From Paenibacillus oceani (GTDB lineage: Bacteria; Bacillota; Bacilli; Paenibacillales; NBRC-103111): 64,000 bases of DNA. Positions within the stretch are counted from its first letter, which is position 1; every line of letters starts with the position of its first letter. Below the pieces are notes generated by a model. The model was not told where the DNA came from, made no database searches, and worked only from the letters and a program-made list of their open reading frames with translations. Shown in pieces: positions 52,708-62,248 of this stretch. Where the stretch lies: contig NZ_JACXJA010000048.1 in NCBI RefSeq assembly GCF_014705615.1, positions 16,532 through 80,531 on the forward strand, given 5' to 3'. Both the position numbers and the translations under genes were made by a program.

Positions 52708-55425
52708 ATGTCCAGAAAGGACCATTTCAGCGTCCGGACGCAGCTTGCCGTCGGCGGCAAGCCGTATAACTACTACAGCCTGAAAGCGCTGGAGGGCAAA
52801 GGCTTCAGCGGCATCGACCGTCTGCCTTTCTCCATTAAAGTTCTTCTTGAAGCAGCTGTCCGCCAGTTCGACGGCCGTGCGATTACGAACGAGCACGTCA
52901 AGCAAATCGCCAGCTGGGCCGAAGGCCGCGACGATAATAAAGAAATTCCGTTCATTCCTGCACGGATCGTGCTTCAAGACTTCACCGGCGTACCGGTTGT
53001 CGTTGACCTCGCAGCTATGCGCGCAACGATGAAACGTTCCGGCGGAGATCCTAAGCGCATTAACCCGCTCGTTCCGGTTGATCTCGTTATCGACCACTCG
53101 GTCATGGTTGACGCATTCGGCAGCAAGGACGCTTTGGAATATAACATGAAAGTCGAATTCGAGCGCAACGAGGAGCGTTACCGTTTCCTCCGTTGGGCGC
53201 AAACGGCGTTCGATAACTTCCGCGCCGTTCCTCCGGCTACCGGTATCGTTCATCAGGTCAACCTGGAGTATCTGGCATCCGTAGCGGCAACGAAGACGGT
53301 TGACGGCGAAACCGAAGTATATCCGGACTCCCTCGTCGGTACGGACTCCCATACGACGATGATCAACGGTCTCGGCGTAGTGGGCTGGGGCGTTGGCGGT
53401 ATCGAAGCGGAAGCCGGCATGCTCGGACAACCGCTCTACTTCGTAACTCCTGAGGTTATCGGCTTCAAGCTGACCGGAAGCTTGGCGGAAGGCGCTACGG
53501 CGACTGACCTGGCCCTGACGGTTACGCAAATTCTCCGTAAAAAAGGCGTTGTCGGCAAATTCGTCGAGTTCTACGGCTCCGGCCTCAGCAATATCAGCCT
53601 TGCAGACCGCGCTACTGTGGCGAACATGGCTCCGGAATACGGCGCAACCGTCGGCTTCTTCCCGGTCGACAGCGAGACGCTTAACTACATGCGCAGCACC
53701 GGCCGCGAAGAGGATCAAATCGCCCTCGTCGAAGCCTACTATAAAGAGCAAGGCATGTTCCGTACGGACGACACGCCGGATCCGGTATTCTCCGACACGA
53801 TCGAACTCGATCTGTCCACGATCGTACCGAGCTTGGCCGGTCCGAAGCGTCCTCAAGACCGCGTCGAATTGACGCAAATGAAAGAAGCGTTCAACTCGAT
53901 CATCCGTACGCCGATCGAAAAAGGCGGTTACGGACTGAGCGAGGAGAAAATCGAGCAATCCGCCGAAGTGAAACACCCGAACGGCGAAACGACGAAGCTC
54001 GGAACAGGCGCTGTCGTTATCGCGGCGATCACGAGCTGTACGAACACGTCGAACCCAAGCGTTATGCTGGGCGCCGGTCTCGTCGCCAAAAAAGCGGTGG
54101 AGCGCGGGCTCAAAAAGCCGGCTTACGTAAAAAGCAGCTTGACTCCGGGTTCCCTCGTCGTTACCGAATATTTGCAAAAAGCAGGCCTGATCGAGCCGCT
54201 CGAAGCGCTCGGCTTCCACGTGGCAGGTTACGGCTGCGCGACTTGTATCGGGAACAGCGGTCCGCTGCCGGACGAAGTGAGCCAAGCGATCGCCGACAAC
54301 GACTTGACGGTAGCCGCCGTATTGTCCGGTAACCGGAACTTCGAAGGACGCGTTCATGCTCAAGTCAAAGCAAACTACCTGGCTTCTCCTCCGCTCGTCG
54401 TCGCTTACGCGCTTGCCGGTACGGTCAATATCGACCTGGCAAACGATCCGATCGGCTACGACAGCGAAGACAAGCCGGTTTATCTGAAAGATATCTGGCC
54501 GACTAACGATGAGATCAAAGCGGCTATCGGTACCGCTCTTACGCCGGAGATGTTCCGCGACAAGTACCGCAACGTCTTCACGCAAAACGAGCGTTGGAAC
54601 CAAATCCCAGTGCCGCAAGGCGAATTGTACGAGTGGGATACAAGCTCGACGTACATTCAGGAGCCTCCGTTCTTTATGGACCTGGGCGAGCAAGTGGGCG
54701 ACATCGGCGAGATCCGCAGCGCCAAGACGCTTGCGCTTATGGGCGATTCGGTTACGACCGACCATATCTCCCCGGCCGGCAACATCAAGACCGACAGCCC
54801 TGCGGGCAAATATTTGCTCGAGCATGGCGTACAGAAGGCGGACTTCAACTCGTACGGCTCCCGTCGCGGCAACCATGAAGTAATGATGCGTGGTACGTTC
54901 GCCAACATCCGGATCCGCAATCAAGTGGCTCCAGGCACCGAGGGCGGTGTAACGACTTACTTGCCAAGCGATGAAGTAATGTCCATCTATGACGCGTCGA
55001 TGCTGTACCAAGGCGAGAACACGAACCTGGTCGTCATCGCCGGCAAAGAGTACGGAACCGGAAGCTCCCGCGACTGGGCGGCTAAAGGTACGTTCCTGCT
55101 GGGCGTCAAGGCGGTTATCGCGGAAAGCTTCGAGCGGATTCACCGTTCCAACCTGGTCGGCATGGGCGTTCTGCCTCTTCAATTCCCGGAAGGCATGGGC
55201 TGGAAAACGCTCGGCATCACCGGCCGCGAAACGTTCGACATCATTGGCCTCGACAACGGCGTACAGCCAGGCCAACCTGTCCGCGTTCAAGCAACCCGCG
55301 AAGACGGCACCACGTTCGAGTTCGACGCCATCGTCCGTCTGGACAGCATGGTTGACGTCGACTACTATCGCAACGGCGGTATCCTGCAAACGGTACTTCG
55401 CCAGCTGATTAAAGAAGCGAAGTAA
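52708..55425 (+). CDS. acnA: Aconitate hydratase
   Basis: A 905-aa 4Fe-4S enzyme of the citric acid cycle that converts citrate to isocitrate. Family motifs: [49 protein letters not shown], the cluster cysteines in [10 protein letters not shown] and [28 protein letters not shown], and [54 protein letters not shown] precedes the ATG at 52708; the open frame from 52651 is not used. Bacillus aconitase also binds RNA under iron limitation, which may apply here by family knowledge only. It is monocistronic with its own promoter and terminator. Confidence 0.97.
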   Translation: MSRKDHFSVRTQLAVGGKPYNYYSLKALEGKGFSGIDRLPFSIKVLLEAAVRQFDGRAITNEHVKQIASWAEGRDDNKEIPFIPARIVLQDFTGVPVVVDLAAMRATMKRSGGDPKRINPLVPVDLVIDHSVMVDAFGSKDALEYNMKVEFERNEERYRFLRWAQTAFDNFRAVPPATGIVHQVNLEYLASVAATKTVDGETEVYPDSLVGTDSHTTMINGLGVVGWGVGGIEAEAGMLGQPLYFVTPEVIGFKLTGSLAEGATATDLALTVTQILRKKGVVGKFVEFYGSGLSNISLADRATVANMAPEYGATVGFFPVDSETLNYMRSTGREEDQIALVEAYYKEQGMFRTDDTPDPVFSDTIELDLSTIVPSLAGPKRPQDRVELTQMKEAFNSIIRTPIEKGGYGLSEEKIEQSAEVKHPNGETTKLGTGAVVIAAITSCTNTSNPSVMLGAGLVAKKAVERGLKKPAYVKSSLTPGSLVVTEYLQKAGLIEPLEALGFHVAGYGCATCIGNSGPLPDEVSQAIADNDLTVAAVLSGNRNFEGRVHAQVKANYLASPPLVVAYALAGTVNIDLANDPIGYDSEDKPVYLKDIWPTNDEIKAAIGTALTPEMFRDKYRNVFTQNERWNQIPVPQGELYEWDTSSTYIQEPPFFMDLGEQVGDIGEIRSAKTLALMGDSVTTDHISPAGNIKTDSPAGKYLLEHGVQKADFNSYGSRRGNHEVMMRGTFANIRIRNQVAPGTEGGVTTYLPSDEVMSIYDASMLYQGENTNLVVIAGKEYGTGSSRDWAAKGTFLLGVKAVIAESFERIHRSNLVGMGVLPLQFPEGMGWKTLGITGRETFDIIGLDNGVQPGQPVRVQATREDGTTFEFDAIVRLDSMVDVDYYRNGGILQTVLRQLIKEAK

Positions 55426-55442
55426 GCTATATATGATGGAAG

Positions 55443-55472
55443 AGGCCCGGGGGCTTAGCCCCTGGGCTTTTT
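55443..55472 (+). terminator. Terminator after acnA
   Basis: GCCCGGGGGC (55445-55454), a TTA loop and GCCCCTGGGC (55458-55467) are followed by TTTTT, 20 bp past the stop. Confidence 0.88.
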
Positions 55473-55744
55473 AATGTTAAGGCTTCGTGTAAACGACTTC
55501 GTTTAAGGCTTTTCTAACTTGACTGCATAAGCCAAGGCTCCTTACCCGGCGTAATATCTTCCGGAACCGTTGCTGGCTCCATGACCATGTCCCTCTGCCT
55601 CACTCCTCCTCCCGAATGACCCTTCCGTGCTACAACATTACAATTTCGCAACCCTGCTTGTCACCGGATCGATGGCGACCCGCCTTGCGATTCGCTATAA
55701 TTAACCGCGTTAGATATTCATGTGTTAAAAAAGGAGTGTGCCGC
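55473..55744. other. Intergenic region before the DUF418 gene
   Basis: About 270 bases. The frame of the downstream gene is open from 55616 without a ribosome binding site. No strong promoter or repeat is seen. Confidence 0.4.
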
Positions 55745-56785
55745 ATGCGTACAACGATAGGCGCATACAACGGGGAGCGGATCGATACTCTCGATTATTT
55801 GCGCGGCTTTGCCCTGATCGGCATCGCGCTTGTTAATGTTCTGGCGCTGCTGAAGGTCGGCTCCGGCGCTCCCGGCAGCGCCGACCGCTACTGGTTTACA
55901 TTTCTGAATCTCACCGTGGAAGGCCGGTTTTACGCAATCTTTTCATTTTTGTTCGGCATCGGGTTTTATATTTTTTTGACCAGAGCTCAGGACAAAGGGG
56001 TAAGAGGCAACGTACTGTTCATACGCCGCCTGCTGGTGCTGCTCGTCATGGGCATCGTGCACCAGCCGTTTCATCCGGGCGAGGCGTTGCTGCCTTATGC
56101 GGTGTTCGGATTTGTGCTGCTGCCTTTTCAGAAGCTGAGGCCGGCGGTTAACATGACGCTTGCGCTTGTCCTGCTCGTTCCTGCTGCTTATTACGGAGGC
56201 AAGCTGCTGCTCGTCCTGCCGCTGTTCCTGCTGGGCTTGGCGGTCGGGCAATACGGCGTGTTTGTCCAGATCCGGCAGCATTGGCCTGGAATCCGGAGCA
56301 TTCAGTACGTTACCGGCGCGCTCTCCGCAATCGGACTCGTCCTTCAGGTCTTATGGATGCCGAATCAGCCGGGAATGGCGATCGTTGACGAAGGAGCTCG
56401 CGTTTCCCTCATGAGCCAGCTCGCCGACTATACGTTTATTCTGACGATGACGGGGCTGGTTATGGCGGCATTTTACGTCACGACGCTGATCCGCGCTCTT
56501 CAGAGCGAGCGGGTCCGCCGCTGGTTGAAGCCGCTGCAGGCGTACGGGCGGATGGCTTTAACCAACTATTTGGGGCAAACGGTACTGCTGCTTATGGCCG
56601 GGAGCTTGTTCGGGTGGAGCGGCAATCTGGGCGTCGTGCAAACCACTTTAGTATGTATCGGCATGTACACGGTGCAGATGGCGTTCAGCATGCTGTGGCT
56701 TTCCTGGTTTTGGATGGGACCGCTGGAATGGTGCTGGCGGCTTCTGACGTACGGCAGACTGCCCTCCCCTCCGCCAAATAGATAA
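55745..56785 (+). CDS. DUF418 (YeiB-like) membrane protein
   Basis: A 346-aa protein with about eight hydrophobic segments. Typical family features are RIDTLDYLRGFALIGIALVNVLAL at the N-terminus, FSFLFGIGFYIFLTRA and, in the C-terminal DUF418 part, PLQAYGRMALTNYLGQTVLLLMAGSLFG and GPLEWCWRLLTYG. The function of this family is unknown; it resembles acyltransferase-like membrane proteins in outline. GGAG before the ATG at 55745 sets the start. It is followed by a hairpin (CCGGGC/GCCCGG, 56789-56808) that may act as a weak terminator. Confidence 0.9.
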   Translation: MRTTIGAYNGERIDTLDYLRGFALIGIALVNVLALLKVGSGAPGSADRYWFTFLNLTVEGRFYAIFSFLFGIGFYIFLTRAQDKGVRGNVLFIRRLLVLLVMGIVHQPFHPGEALLPYAVFGFVLLPFQKLRPAVNMTLALVLLVPAAYYGGKLLLVLPLFLLGLAVGQYGVFVQIRQHWPGIRSIQYVTGALSAIGLVLQVLWMPNQPGMAIVDEGARVSLMSQLADYTFILTMTGLVMAAFYVTTLIRALQSERVRRWLKPLQAYGRMALTNYLGQTVLLLMAGSLFGWSGNLGVVQTTLVCIGMYTVQMAFSMLWLSWFWMGPLEWCWRLLTYGRLPSPPPNR

Positions 56786-56788
56786 GAA

Positions 56789-56808
56789 CCGGGCAGCAGT
56801 CCGCCCGG
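56789..56808. terminator. Hairpin between convergent DUF418 and csbD genes
   Basis: CCGGGC (56789-56794) and GCCCGG (56803-56808) lie between two converging genes. T tracts on both sides are poor (CTCTATCTT and TTCTTATC), so it is at best a weak bidirectional terminator. Confidence 0.45.
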
Positions 56809-56864
56809 CTCTATCTTCCTTCTATAAATAGATCCCCGTCATCTCGTTTCCACCGAGCCCGGGA

Positions 56865-57068
56865 TTACGCTTTTTGTCTCGAACACCAGTAATCGTATTC
56901 TTCCTGCGCCTTGTCCTTGGCGTAGCCGTAACGCTCCTGCAGCTTGCCCACGAACTTCTCCTTCTCGCCATTGATGACGTCGAGGTCGTCGTTGGTCAAT
57001 TTGCCCCACTGCTTCTGAGCTTCGCCCTTCAGCTGCTTCCAGTTGCCTTTGATAACGTCTTGGTTCAT
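56865..57068 (-). CDS. csbD: CsbD family stress protein
   Basis: A 67-aa helical cytoplasmic protein with the CsbD pattern NQDVIKGNWKQLKGEAQKQWGKLTNDDLDVINGEKEKFVGKLQERYGYAKDKAQEEYDYW. Its function is unknown; in Bacillus it is part of the general stress regulon. AGGAGTGG precedes the ATG at 57068; a GTG three codons upstream lies in the ribosome binding site. A SigB-like promoter lies about 50 bp upstream. Confidence 0.93.
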   Translation of the reverse strand: MNQDVIKGNWKQLKGEAQKQWGKLTNDDLDVINGEKEKFVGKLQERYGYAKDKAQEEYDYWCSRQKA

Positions 57069-57113
57069 GGTTACCACTCCTATTCATGGGTTGGATGGGT
57101 GTACAAGGATGTA

Positions 57114-57139
57114 TTACCCCTATTGTTTGACATTCAAAC
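57114..57139 (-). promoter_or_regulatory. SigB-like promoter of csbD
   Basis: On the minus strand GTTTGA (57134-57139), a 14-base spacer and GGGTAA (57114-57119) closely match the SigB consensus GTTTAA-N12-14-GGGTAT. The -35 region is also part of a perfect small dyad GTTTGA-ATG-TCAAAC. Confidence 0.72.
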
Positions 57140-57298
57140 TTTAGCCCCCTGCCTATATCCAACCCATGCCAGGTAGACAGTCCAATCCAGTGCAAAGGAA
57201 ACCGCTTGGTTAAACTTCCATTATATGGTATATTAACCTCGCCGTCCGTCCCCCGTTGCCGCTGCCGATGGCACCTTCACCGTACAACGGCGTCTCAT

Positions 57299-59032
57299 CT
57301 ACCGCATTACCTGCACCCGCCAGTTGCCGGCAGGCAAGCTTATAGCGGAGCCCGTCAGGTTGGTCAGCACGACCCGGACGAGGTCCGGACCGACAACCAT
57401 CGCACTGACCCCGAGACTGCCCGTACTCGTATTGCTTCCGGCCAGCGCAAACTGTCCGGGCAGCGCCCCCTGCACCGTCACATCATATTCCGCGTAACCT
57501 CCGGCCGGGACCGTAACGGTGTTCCAGGTGAAGGAGGCCGTCAGCGGAGCCGAATACGGATCGTAGCCCTGATTATTAAAGGACGAGAAGTCCGTCAGCA
57601 TGGTCAGTCCCGTTGGCGGAGCGCCAAGCTGATTGTGCAGCATTCGGATATTGGCCGAAGGATTAACCGTAAATTTGACGGTTGAGTTTTGCAGATCGTT
57701 CGAGTTGATCGTAATGCCTTCGCTCGCCCGGACGTTGATTCCCGCAAATGCGGCGCTTGTATTGCCGATTCCGCCGATGATGTTGCCCTCGATCGTCGAA
57801 TTCGCCACATGGTCCAGCACGATGCCGAGACCGCCTCCCTGGATCACGTTGCCGGTAACGAGCAGATCTTTCATGTTCACGGCGCTGATCGTACGCGTAC
57901 CTCCCGGCGACGGTGCATTGCTGCTTAAGATGTTGTTGGCGATCAAATAGCTGGACGGAAGCGGCGATACATTGTTCGGCATTTGCAAGCCGATCAGATT
58001 GCGTCCGGATGTACTTTCGATAATATTGCCTTCTATAAGCAGGTTATTTGCCTGATAGTCCGCACTAATTCCGCGCCCCGTGGACGTTTCGATCTTGTTG
58101 CCGACGGCGAGACTGAAATTTTTCGTCGTGCCCGTATAGGTGACTACCGGCGAATAGGCGAAAGCTATGCTGGAATATTTGGCTGTCGACGTGTTGTAGT
58201 ACGGCTTGCTGACGCCTCCGTCCGGGGAATCGTTGGCGTTTCTCAGCGTATTGTTGACGATTTTCACTCCCGTGGACTGGAACATTGCGATATTGTTTTT
58301 CCCGGTATGCTCGACGATGCTATTCACGATCGTCAGATTCCTGTTCGAGCCGCCGGAGATTCCGTCCTGGCCGATATGCTTTACATGGACGTTCTCAACC
58401 TTCGAGTTCGAGGTAGTCGATAACGTCAGGCCGTTCTGGTCGTAGATTCCGCTGCTCTCCAAGCCCGTCGGTCCGGCCCACGTCACATTGTTCCAGTTGC
58501 CGTCGATGGTCAGATTGGCGATCCGGATATGGCTGAGCGCCTTGGCCAGCGCTCCGTCGATGCTGGAATTATTGATTACAGTACGCAGGATCGTACCGTT
58601 TTGGCCGTCCGCCATCTTAAGAATCGATACGCCCATGCCCGATCCTTCGATCGTCACATTGCTTTCCTTGATCAAAAGGCTGTAATTATAATTCCGGGCC
58701 GGCGAAGTCCGAGAGACGCTATAGGTTCCCGGGGGCAGGAAGACGACACCGCCGCCCGCCTCGCCCGCCGCATCGATCGCCGCTTGGATCGCAGCCGTAT
58801 CGTCGGTAACTCCGTCGCCTATGGCGCCGTAATCCTGAACCGAATAAATCCGCATCGGATTCGGGTCGATCCCGTACACAGCCTGCTGCACAACTTGCCG
58901 GACATACTCGCCAATCGCGCCGAATTCCTTGCCTCCCCGCAATTCGGACGAGTCCGCACGTGCCGGCATCGCCGGGGATACCATAAAGAATACTGCCGCA
59001 AGAGCTAGCCAATTAAACCATTTCAACCGCAT
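57299..59032 (-). CDS. Secreted right-handed parallel beta-helix protein (pectate-lyase superfamily)
   Basis: A 577-aa protein with a signal peptide (WLALAAVFFMVSPAMPARA) and no lipobox, so probably secreted. The opening IYSVQDYGAIGDGVTDDTAAIQAAIDAAGEAGGGVVFLPPGTYSVS is the pectate lyase 3 family start. It is followed by many short coil repeats rich in Asn and Ile (NLTIVNSIVEHTGKNNIAMF, NNLLIEGNIIEST) and a beta-sandwich-like C-terminus. Such proteins are polysaccharide lyases, hydrolases or epimerases; catalytic residues cannot be assigned by eye. GGGAGG precedes the ATG. It lies 46 bp after the orphan binding-protein gene on the same strand, so they are probably co-transcribed and controlled by the divergent GntR-type fusion regulator. 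Confidence 0.87.
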   Translation of the reverse strand: MRLKWFNWLALAAVFFMVSPAMPARADSSELRGGKEFGAIGEYVRQVVQQAVYGIDPNPMRIYSVQDYGAIGDGVTDDTAAIQAAIDAAGEAGGGVVFLPPGTYSVSRTSPARNYNYSLLIKESNVTIEGSGMGVSILKMADGQNGTILRTVINNSSIDGALAKALSHIRIANLTIDGNWNNVTWAGPTGLESSGIYDQNGLTLSTTSNSKVENVHVKHIGQDGISGGSNRNLTIVNSIVEHTGKNNIAMFQSTGVKIVNNTLRNANDSPDGGVSKPYYNTSTAKYSSIAFAYSPVVTYTGTTKNFSLAVGNKIETSTGRGISADYQANNLLIEGNIIESTSGRNLIGLQMPNNVSPLPSSYLIANNILSSNAPSPGGTRTISAVNMKDLLVTGNVIQGGGLGIVLDHVANSTIEGNIIGGIGNTSAAFAGINVRASEGITINSNDLQNSTVKFTVNPSANIRMLHNQLGAPPTGLTMLTDFSSFNNQGYDPYSAPLTASFTWNTVTVPAGGYAEYDVTVQGALPGQFALAGSNTSTGSLGVSAMVVGPDLVRVVLTNLTGSAISLPAGNWRVQVMR

Positions 59033-59078
59033 TGTACCGCCTCCCGTAATTTATATTAGGGACTGAACCCGGATGCAC

Positions 59079-60386
59079 CTATTTGCTTTTTTCTTTCTCG
59101 ACTTCTTTCCGCAGCTTCTCGCTTATATCGTTAAGGGCTGTGTTGATGTCCATCTCGCCTGTTGCGACTTTCTGAAATGTGTTTGCGACCAAATTTTGCT
59201 GGGTGCCCAGAGGGACGTCGGCCAGCCCGGCCTCGCGCTTGGCCGTCGGGGGAATCGGCGCATAGTAGTTGACCGCCCCCGTATTTTTCTTGCTGTACAC
59301 CGGATGGTCTTTCCCAAGGTTGGCTGCGATCTCTTTGCTCGCCAGAGTAGTCGGGATACCGCCGCGCGAGTCCTGCATCTGGACTTCCTCCGACAGCATC
59401 GTCATGATCGCCTGGAACGCTTCGCTCTTATACTTGCTCTGCTTCGTAATCGACCAGTAGGCCGGGCCGCGCTGCGGCATCAGCTTCGGGGCTCCGTCCA
59501 TCGCAGGAGCGGATACGATGTCCCAATTGAGCTCAGGCGGCAAATTGACGTAGATGCTGTACTGATTCACCTGCATCGCGACCCGGCCTTGACCGAATAC
59601 CGCCCCCTCCTCGACCGCCGTCTTGGCGATCGTATTGTTCGGAATATCGTAAAACCGCTTCAGATTTTCAAACAACGTTTTCCACACGTCCGGATTGGCT
59701 AAGCGGTCCGTCTTCGGGTCGAGAATCGGCTGCGAATACGGGTTGTCTCTCAGCAGTGCGATCGTCCCCGCGCTAAACCCCCGATAGATCCGATCCCCGT
59801 CTACCCGCGTCAGCTTTTTGGCTAATTCGTAAACCTCGTCCCATCTCATTCCGTCTTTCAGGTAAGGCTGGCCGAACTTGTCGAACAAATCTTTGTTGTA
59901 ATACAGCACTTGGGGAAAATAAGGCGGAACGGGCAATCCGTACAGCTCTCCGGTCTTGACTACATCGACGATTTCCTGCACGAACACCGGATTGAACCGG
60001 CTTGTCGAATAGTTGTGGACATTCAACTGCTCCCGCAAGTCGTAAGCCAGACCGAGGTCGATATAGGACGTTTTCAATGAAGGAATATCGGTTCGGATCA
60101 GGTCGGGAATGTCGCCTTGGGCGACGAGCTCCTGAATCGAGGAGCCTTTGCCGCTCGTTCTGAACTTGAACGTAACATGCGGGAACTTGCTCTCCAGCGC
60201 CTTGCGGAATCGGGAGTCAAACTCTTCCGGCTTGACTCCCGCCGCATAAATCGTCATCGTGAACGGTTCCGGCGCTTCCTTCACCTGCTTCGCCTGCTTC
60301 TCCGGCTGGCCGTCCTCCTTCCCTCCTCCGCAAGCGGTTAATGCAACCGTTCCCAACAAACATACAGCCGTAAATAACCGTTTCAT
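59079..60386 (-). CDS. Orphan extracellular solute-binding lipoprotein
   Basis: A 435-aa binding protein with signal peptide, lipobox TVALTAC and a bilobed carbohydrate-type fold (YAAGVKPEEFDSRFRKALESKFP, YYNKDLFDKFGQPYLKDGMRWDEVYELAKKL). No permease or ATPase genes accompany it. The protein pairs with a downstream beta-helix protein and a divergent regulator carrying a related fold, so it may be a ligand scavenger or signalling receptor rather than part of a classical importer. GGAGGG before the ATG at 60386 sets the start. Its closest relative in the window is the binding protein at 10611-11912. Confidence 0.9.
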   Translation of the reverse strand: MKRLFTAVCLLGTVALTACGGGKEDGQPEKQAKQVKEAPEPFTMTIYAAGVKPEEFDSRFRKALESKFPHVTFKFRTSGKGSSIQELVAQGDIPDLIRTDIPSLKTSYIDLGLAYDLREQLNVHNYSTSRFNPVFVQEIVDVVKTGELYGLPVPPYFPQVLYYNKDLFDKFGQPYLKDGMRWDEVYELAKKLTRVDGDRIYRGFSAGTIALLRDNPYSQPILDPKTDRLANPDVWKTLFENLKRFYDIPNNTIAKTAVEEGAVFGQGRVAMQVNQYSIYVNLPPELNWDIVSAPAMDGAPKLMPQRGPAYWSITKQSKYKSEAFQAIMTMLSEEVQMQDSRGGIPTTLASKEIAANLGKDHPVYSKKNTGAVNYYAPIPPTAKREAGLADVPLGTQQNLVANTFQKVATGEMDINTALNDISEKLRKEVEKEKSK

Positions 60387-60403
60387 CCTTCGCACCCTCC
60401 AAC

Positions 60404-60467
60404 TAATTCACATCTAAATTCATATTGATGTGAATTAATAGTTAAGAATTTATAATTAATTCACATC
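60404..60467. promoter_or_regulatory. Three copies of an 11-bp operator motif between divergent genes
   Basis: TAATTCACATC occurs at 60404-60414 and again at 60457-60467 (direct copies 53 bp apart, close to five helical turns). Its exact reverse complement GATGTGAATTA lies at 60427-60437, so the first and second copies form an inverted repeat with a 12-base spacer. All three lie between the binding-protein start (60386) and the regulator start (60663). They are good candidates for binding sites of the divergent GntR-type protein. Confidence 0.8.
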
Positions 60468-60662
60468 ATGATTATAATAATATTCAGAAAGCGCTGTCAA
60501 TGCATTTGTATATTAAAAAAAGTCGAATCCACACCTGTATTTGCTCCTATTTAACTTCATAAACTAAAAAACACGCATGAAAAAATATATTTTCCGCTAT
60601 CTTTTAATCGACATGTAATTCATATATAATTATAATTATCAATTAGATCGAAAGGTGAGATT

Positions 60663-62078
60663 ATGTCCGAGAAAGCTAGCCGTAAAACGTTCCGAGCCCG
60701 CCTTCAAACGATGGTTCAGCAACTGCGCAGCGGTATTATAGAGGGCACCTACTCCGTTGGCGACTATTTGCCTGCCGAGAGCACGCTCGCCGAGCAATTT
60801 CAGCTCAGCAACAATTCGGTGCGCAAAGGACTGAAGGTGCTGGTCGAGGAAGGCTTTATTGTCAAAATCGATAAAGTCGGCAGCCGTGTGATCCAGTCGG
60901 CGGAGCGGGAACGGATCACTGTAACCGTAGGCTGCATGCCTTCAATAACGCGGGATTTGGAGTTTATGCGGCTGCTCGATGATTTCCACGCCCTTCATCC
61001 TGCAGTTGCCGTCAAACCGGTTACCGGGACGACAAGCGGCCTATTCACCAGCCGCACCTATATCGAATCGATCAGGGAGCAGATGGAGAGCGGCTCGATT
61101 GACATTTTCACGCTCAACAACATGAATTTCAACGAGCTCGCGGAAAGCGGCTATACCAGGCTGCTGGAGGAGCAGCAGGCAAATGCGGGAATCTATCCGT
61201 TCCTGAACGAGGCTTTTACTGCTGACGGCACCTTGTATGTACAGCCGGTAACATTTTCGCCGGTCGTGCTCTGCTACAACCGGACTCATTTCCGCGAGGC
61301 GAAGCTGCCGGAGCCGGACTCCGGATGGAAATGGAACGACCTCGTTCAGGCAGCGGCCCGGCTGACCGTGCCCGGTCAGAAGCACGGCTTTTACTTTTAT
61401 CAAGTATCGGAGAACCGATGGCCGCTCTTCCTGCTCCAAAGCGGCGAATCTTTTCTGCGGGATGGCGGTCTTCCGGGGGACATACGAGGAACCCGGCTGA
61501 TGGAAGGCATCCGGCTGTGCGGGGAGCTGATCCGTGACAGAGACATCTTCCCGGGCTACTTGTCCGAGAGCAGCACGGATGCGAGCCGCCTGTTTCTGGA
61601 AGGAAAAATATCGATGATGCTGGCTACGTACAGCAGTTTAAACGACCTGAAGCATTCCGACCTCGACTACGACCTATCGCCGGTACCTTATATCCATATC
61701 CCGATTACGCTGCTGCTCTCGATCGGTATGATCGTGAACAAGCGCTCCAAGCATAAAGAAGCGGCCCGGCAGTTCGTAGATTATATGACCTCCGGAAGGG
61801 CGCAGAGTCTGATCCGCCGACACACAGTCAGCATTCCCGCCATGAAGCAGGCCGCAGAAGCTCCGGTCCCGGAGGAACCCCGGCTGAACCGGCCGAGACA
61901 CTATTCGTTGTTCCGCGAAATCATTCCTTCGTACCGGCTGCATTCGGAACTCCATTGGCCGGCCCGGGATTTCGAACCCCTGCGTCATATGCTCAAAATG
62001 TTCTGGTCAGGTCTGATCGACGAACATACATTGAGCGAAGAGATCACATCTCTGCTGCGGAAAGATAGTACCGGCTAA
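60663..62078 (+). CDS. GntR-type transcriptional regulator fused to a solute-binding-protein domain
   Basis: A 471-aa cytoplasmic protein with no signal peptide. Residues 1-75 are a winged helix of the GntR family: FRARLQTMVQQLRSGIIEGTYSVGDYLPAESTLAEQFQLSNNSVRKGLKVLVEEGFI. From about residue 85 to 460 the sequence follows a family 1 extracellular binding protein: TVGCMPSITRDLEFMRLLDDFHALHPAVAVKPV, FTLNNMNFNELAESG, VQPVTFSPVVLCYNRTHFREAKLPEPDSGWKWNDLVQAAARL, LFLEGKISMMLATYSS and IGMIVNKRSKHKEAARQFVDYMTSGRAQSLI. So a DNA-binding domain is joined to a periplasmic-binding-like ligand sensor inside the cell. GAAAGGTGAG precedes the ATG. It is divergent from an orphan binding protein and a beta-helix protein; autoregulation and control of these genes are likely. 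Confidence 0.92.
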   Translation: MSEKASRKTFRARLQTMVQQLRSGIIEGTYSVGDYLPAESTLAEQFQLSNNSVRKGLKVLVEEGFIVKIDKVGSRVIQSAERERITVTVGCMPSITRDLEFMRLLDDFHALHPAVAVKPVTGTTSGLFTSRTYIESIREQMESGSIDIFTLNNMNFNELAESGYTRLLEEQQANAGIYPFLNEAFTADGTLYVQPVTFSPVVLCYNRTHFREAKLPEPDSGWKWNDLVQAAARLTVPGQKHGFYFYQVSENRWPLFLLQSGESFLRDGGLPGDIRGTRLMEGIRLCGELIRDRDIFPGYLSESSTDASRLFLEGKISMMLATYSSLNDLKHSDLDYDLSPVPYIHIPITLLLSIGMIVNKRSKHKEAARQFVDYMTSGRAQSLIRRHTVSIPAMKQAAEAPVPEEPRLNRPRHYSLFREIIPSYRLHSELHWPARDFEPLRHMLKMFWSGLIDEHTLSEEITSLLRKDSTG

Positions 62079-62205
62079 ACGAATCAGAATCCGGCCGTCC
62101 GACTGCGGACAGGAACGAACCCTTGACGGACACGCAGAGTGACGCGGGTATGCTCAGCGGCAATACGAGTCCGCCCGCCTCACTCTAAGATTCATACGGC
62201 AAAGA

Positions 62206-62223
62206 GGCAGCCTGATGGCTGCC
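62206..62223. terminator. Hairpin between the fusion regulator and the RidA gene
   Basis: GGCAGCC, TGAT loop and GGCTGCC (62206-62223) lie between convergent genes, flanked by AAAGA and by TCTTTT. It could serve both as a weak terminator. Confidence 0.5.
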
Positions 62224-62248
62224 CCTGACCTCTTTTCCTACTGTCACC

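Noticed and set aside
52702..55389. 895-codon frame antisense to aconitase
   Set aside because: A codon-bias shadow of a highly conserved gene; its translation has no domain and no start signal.
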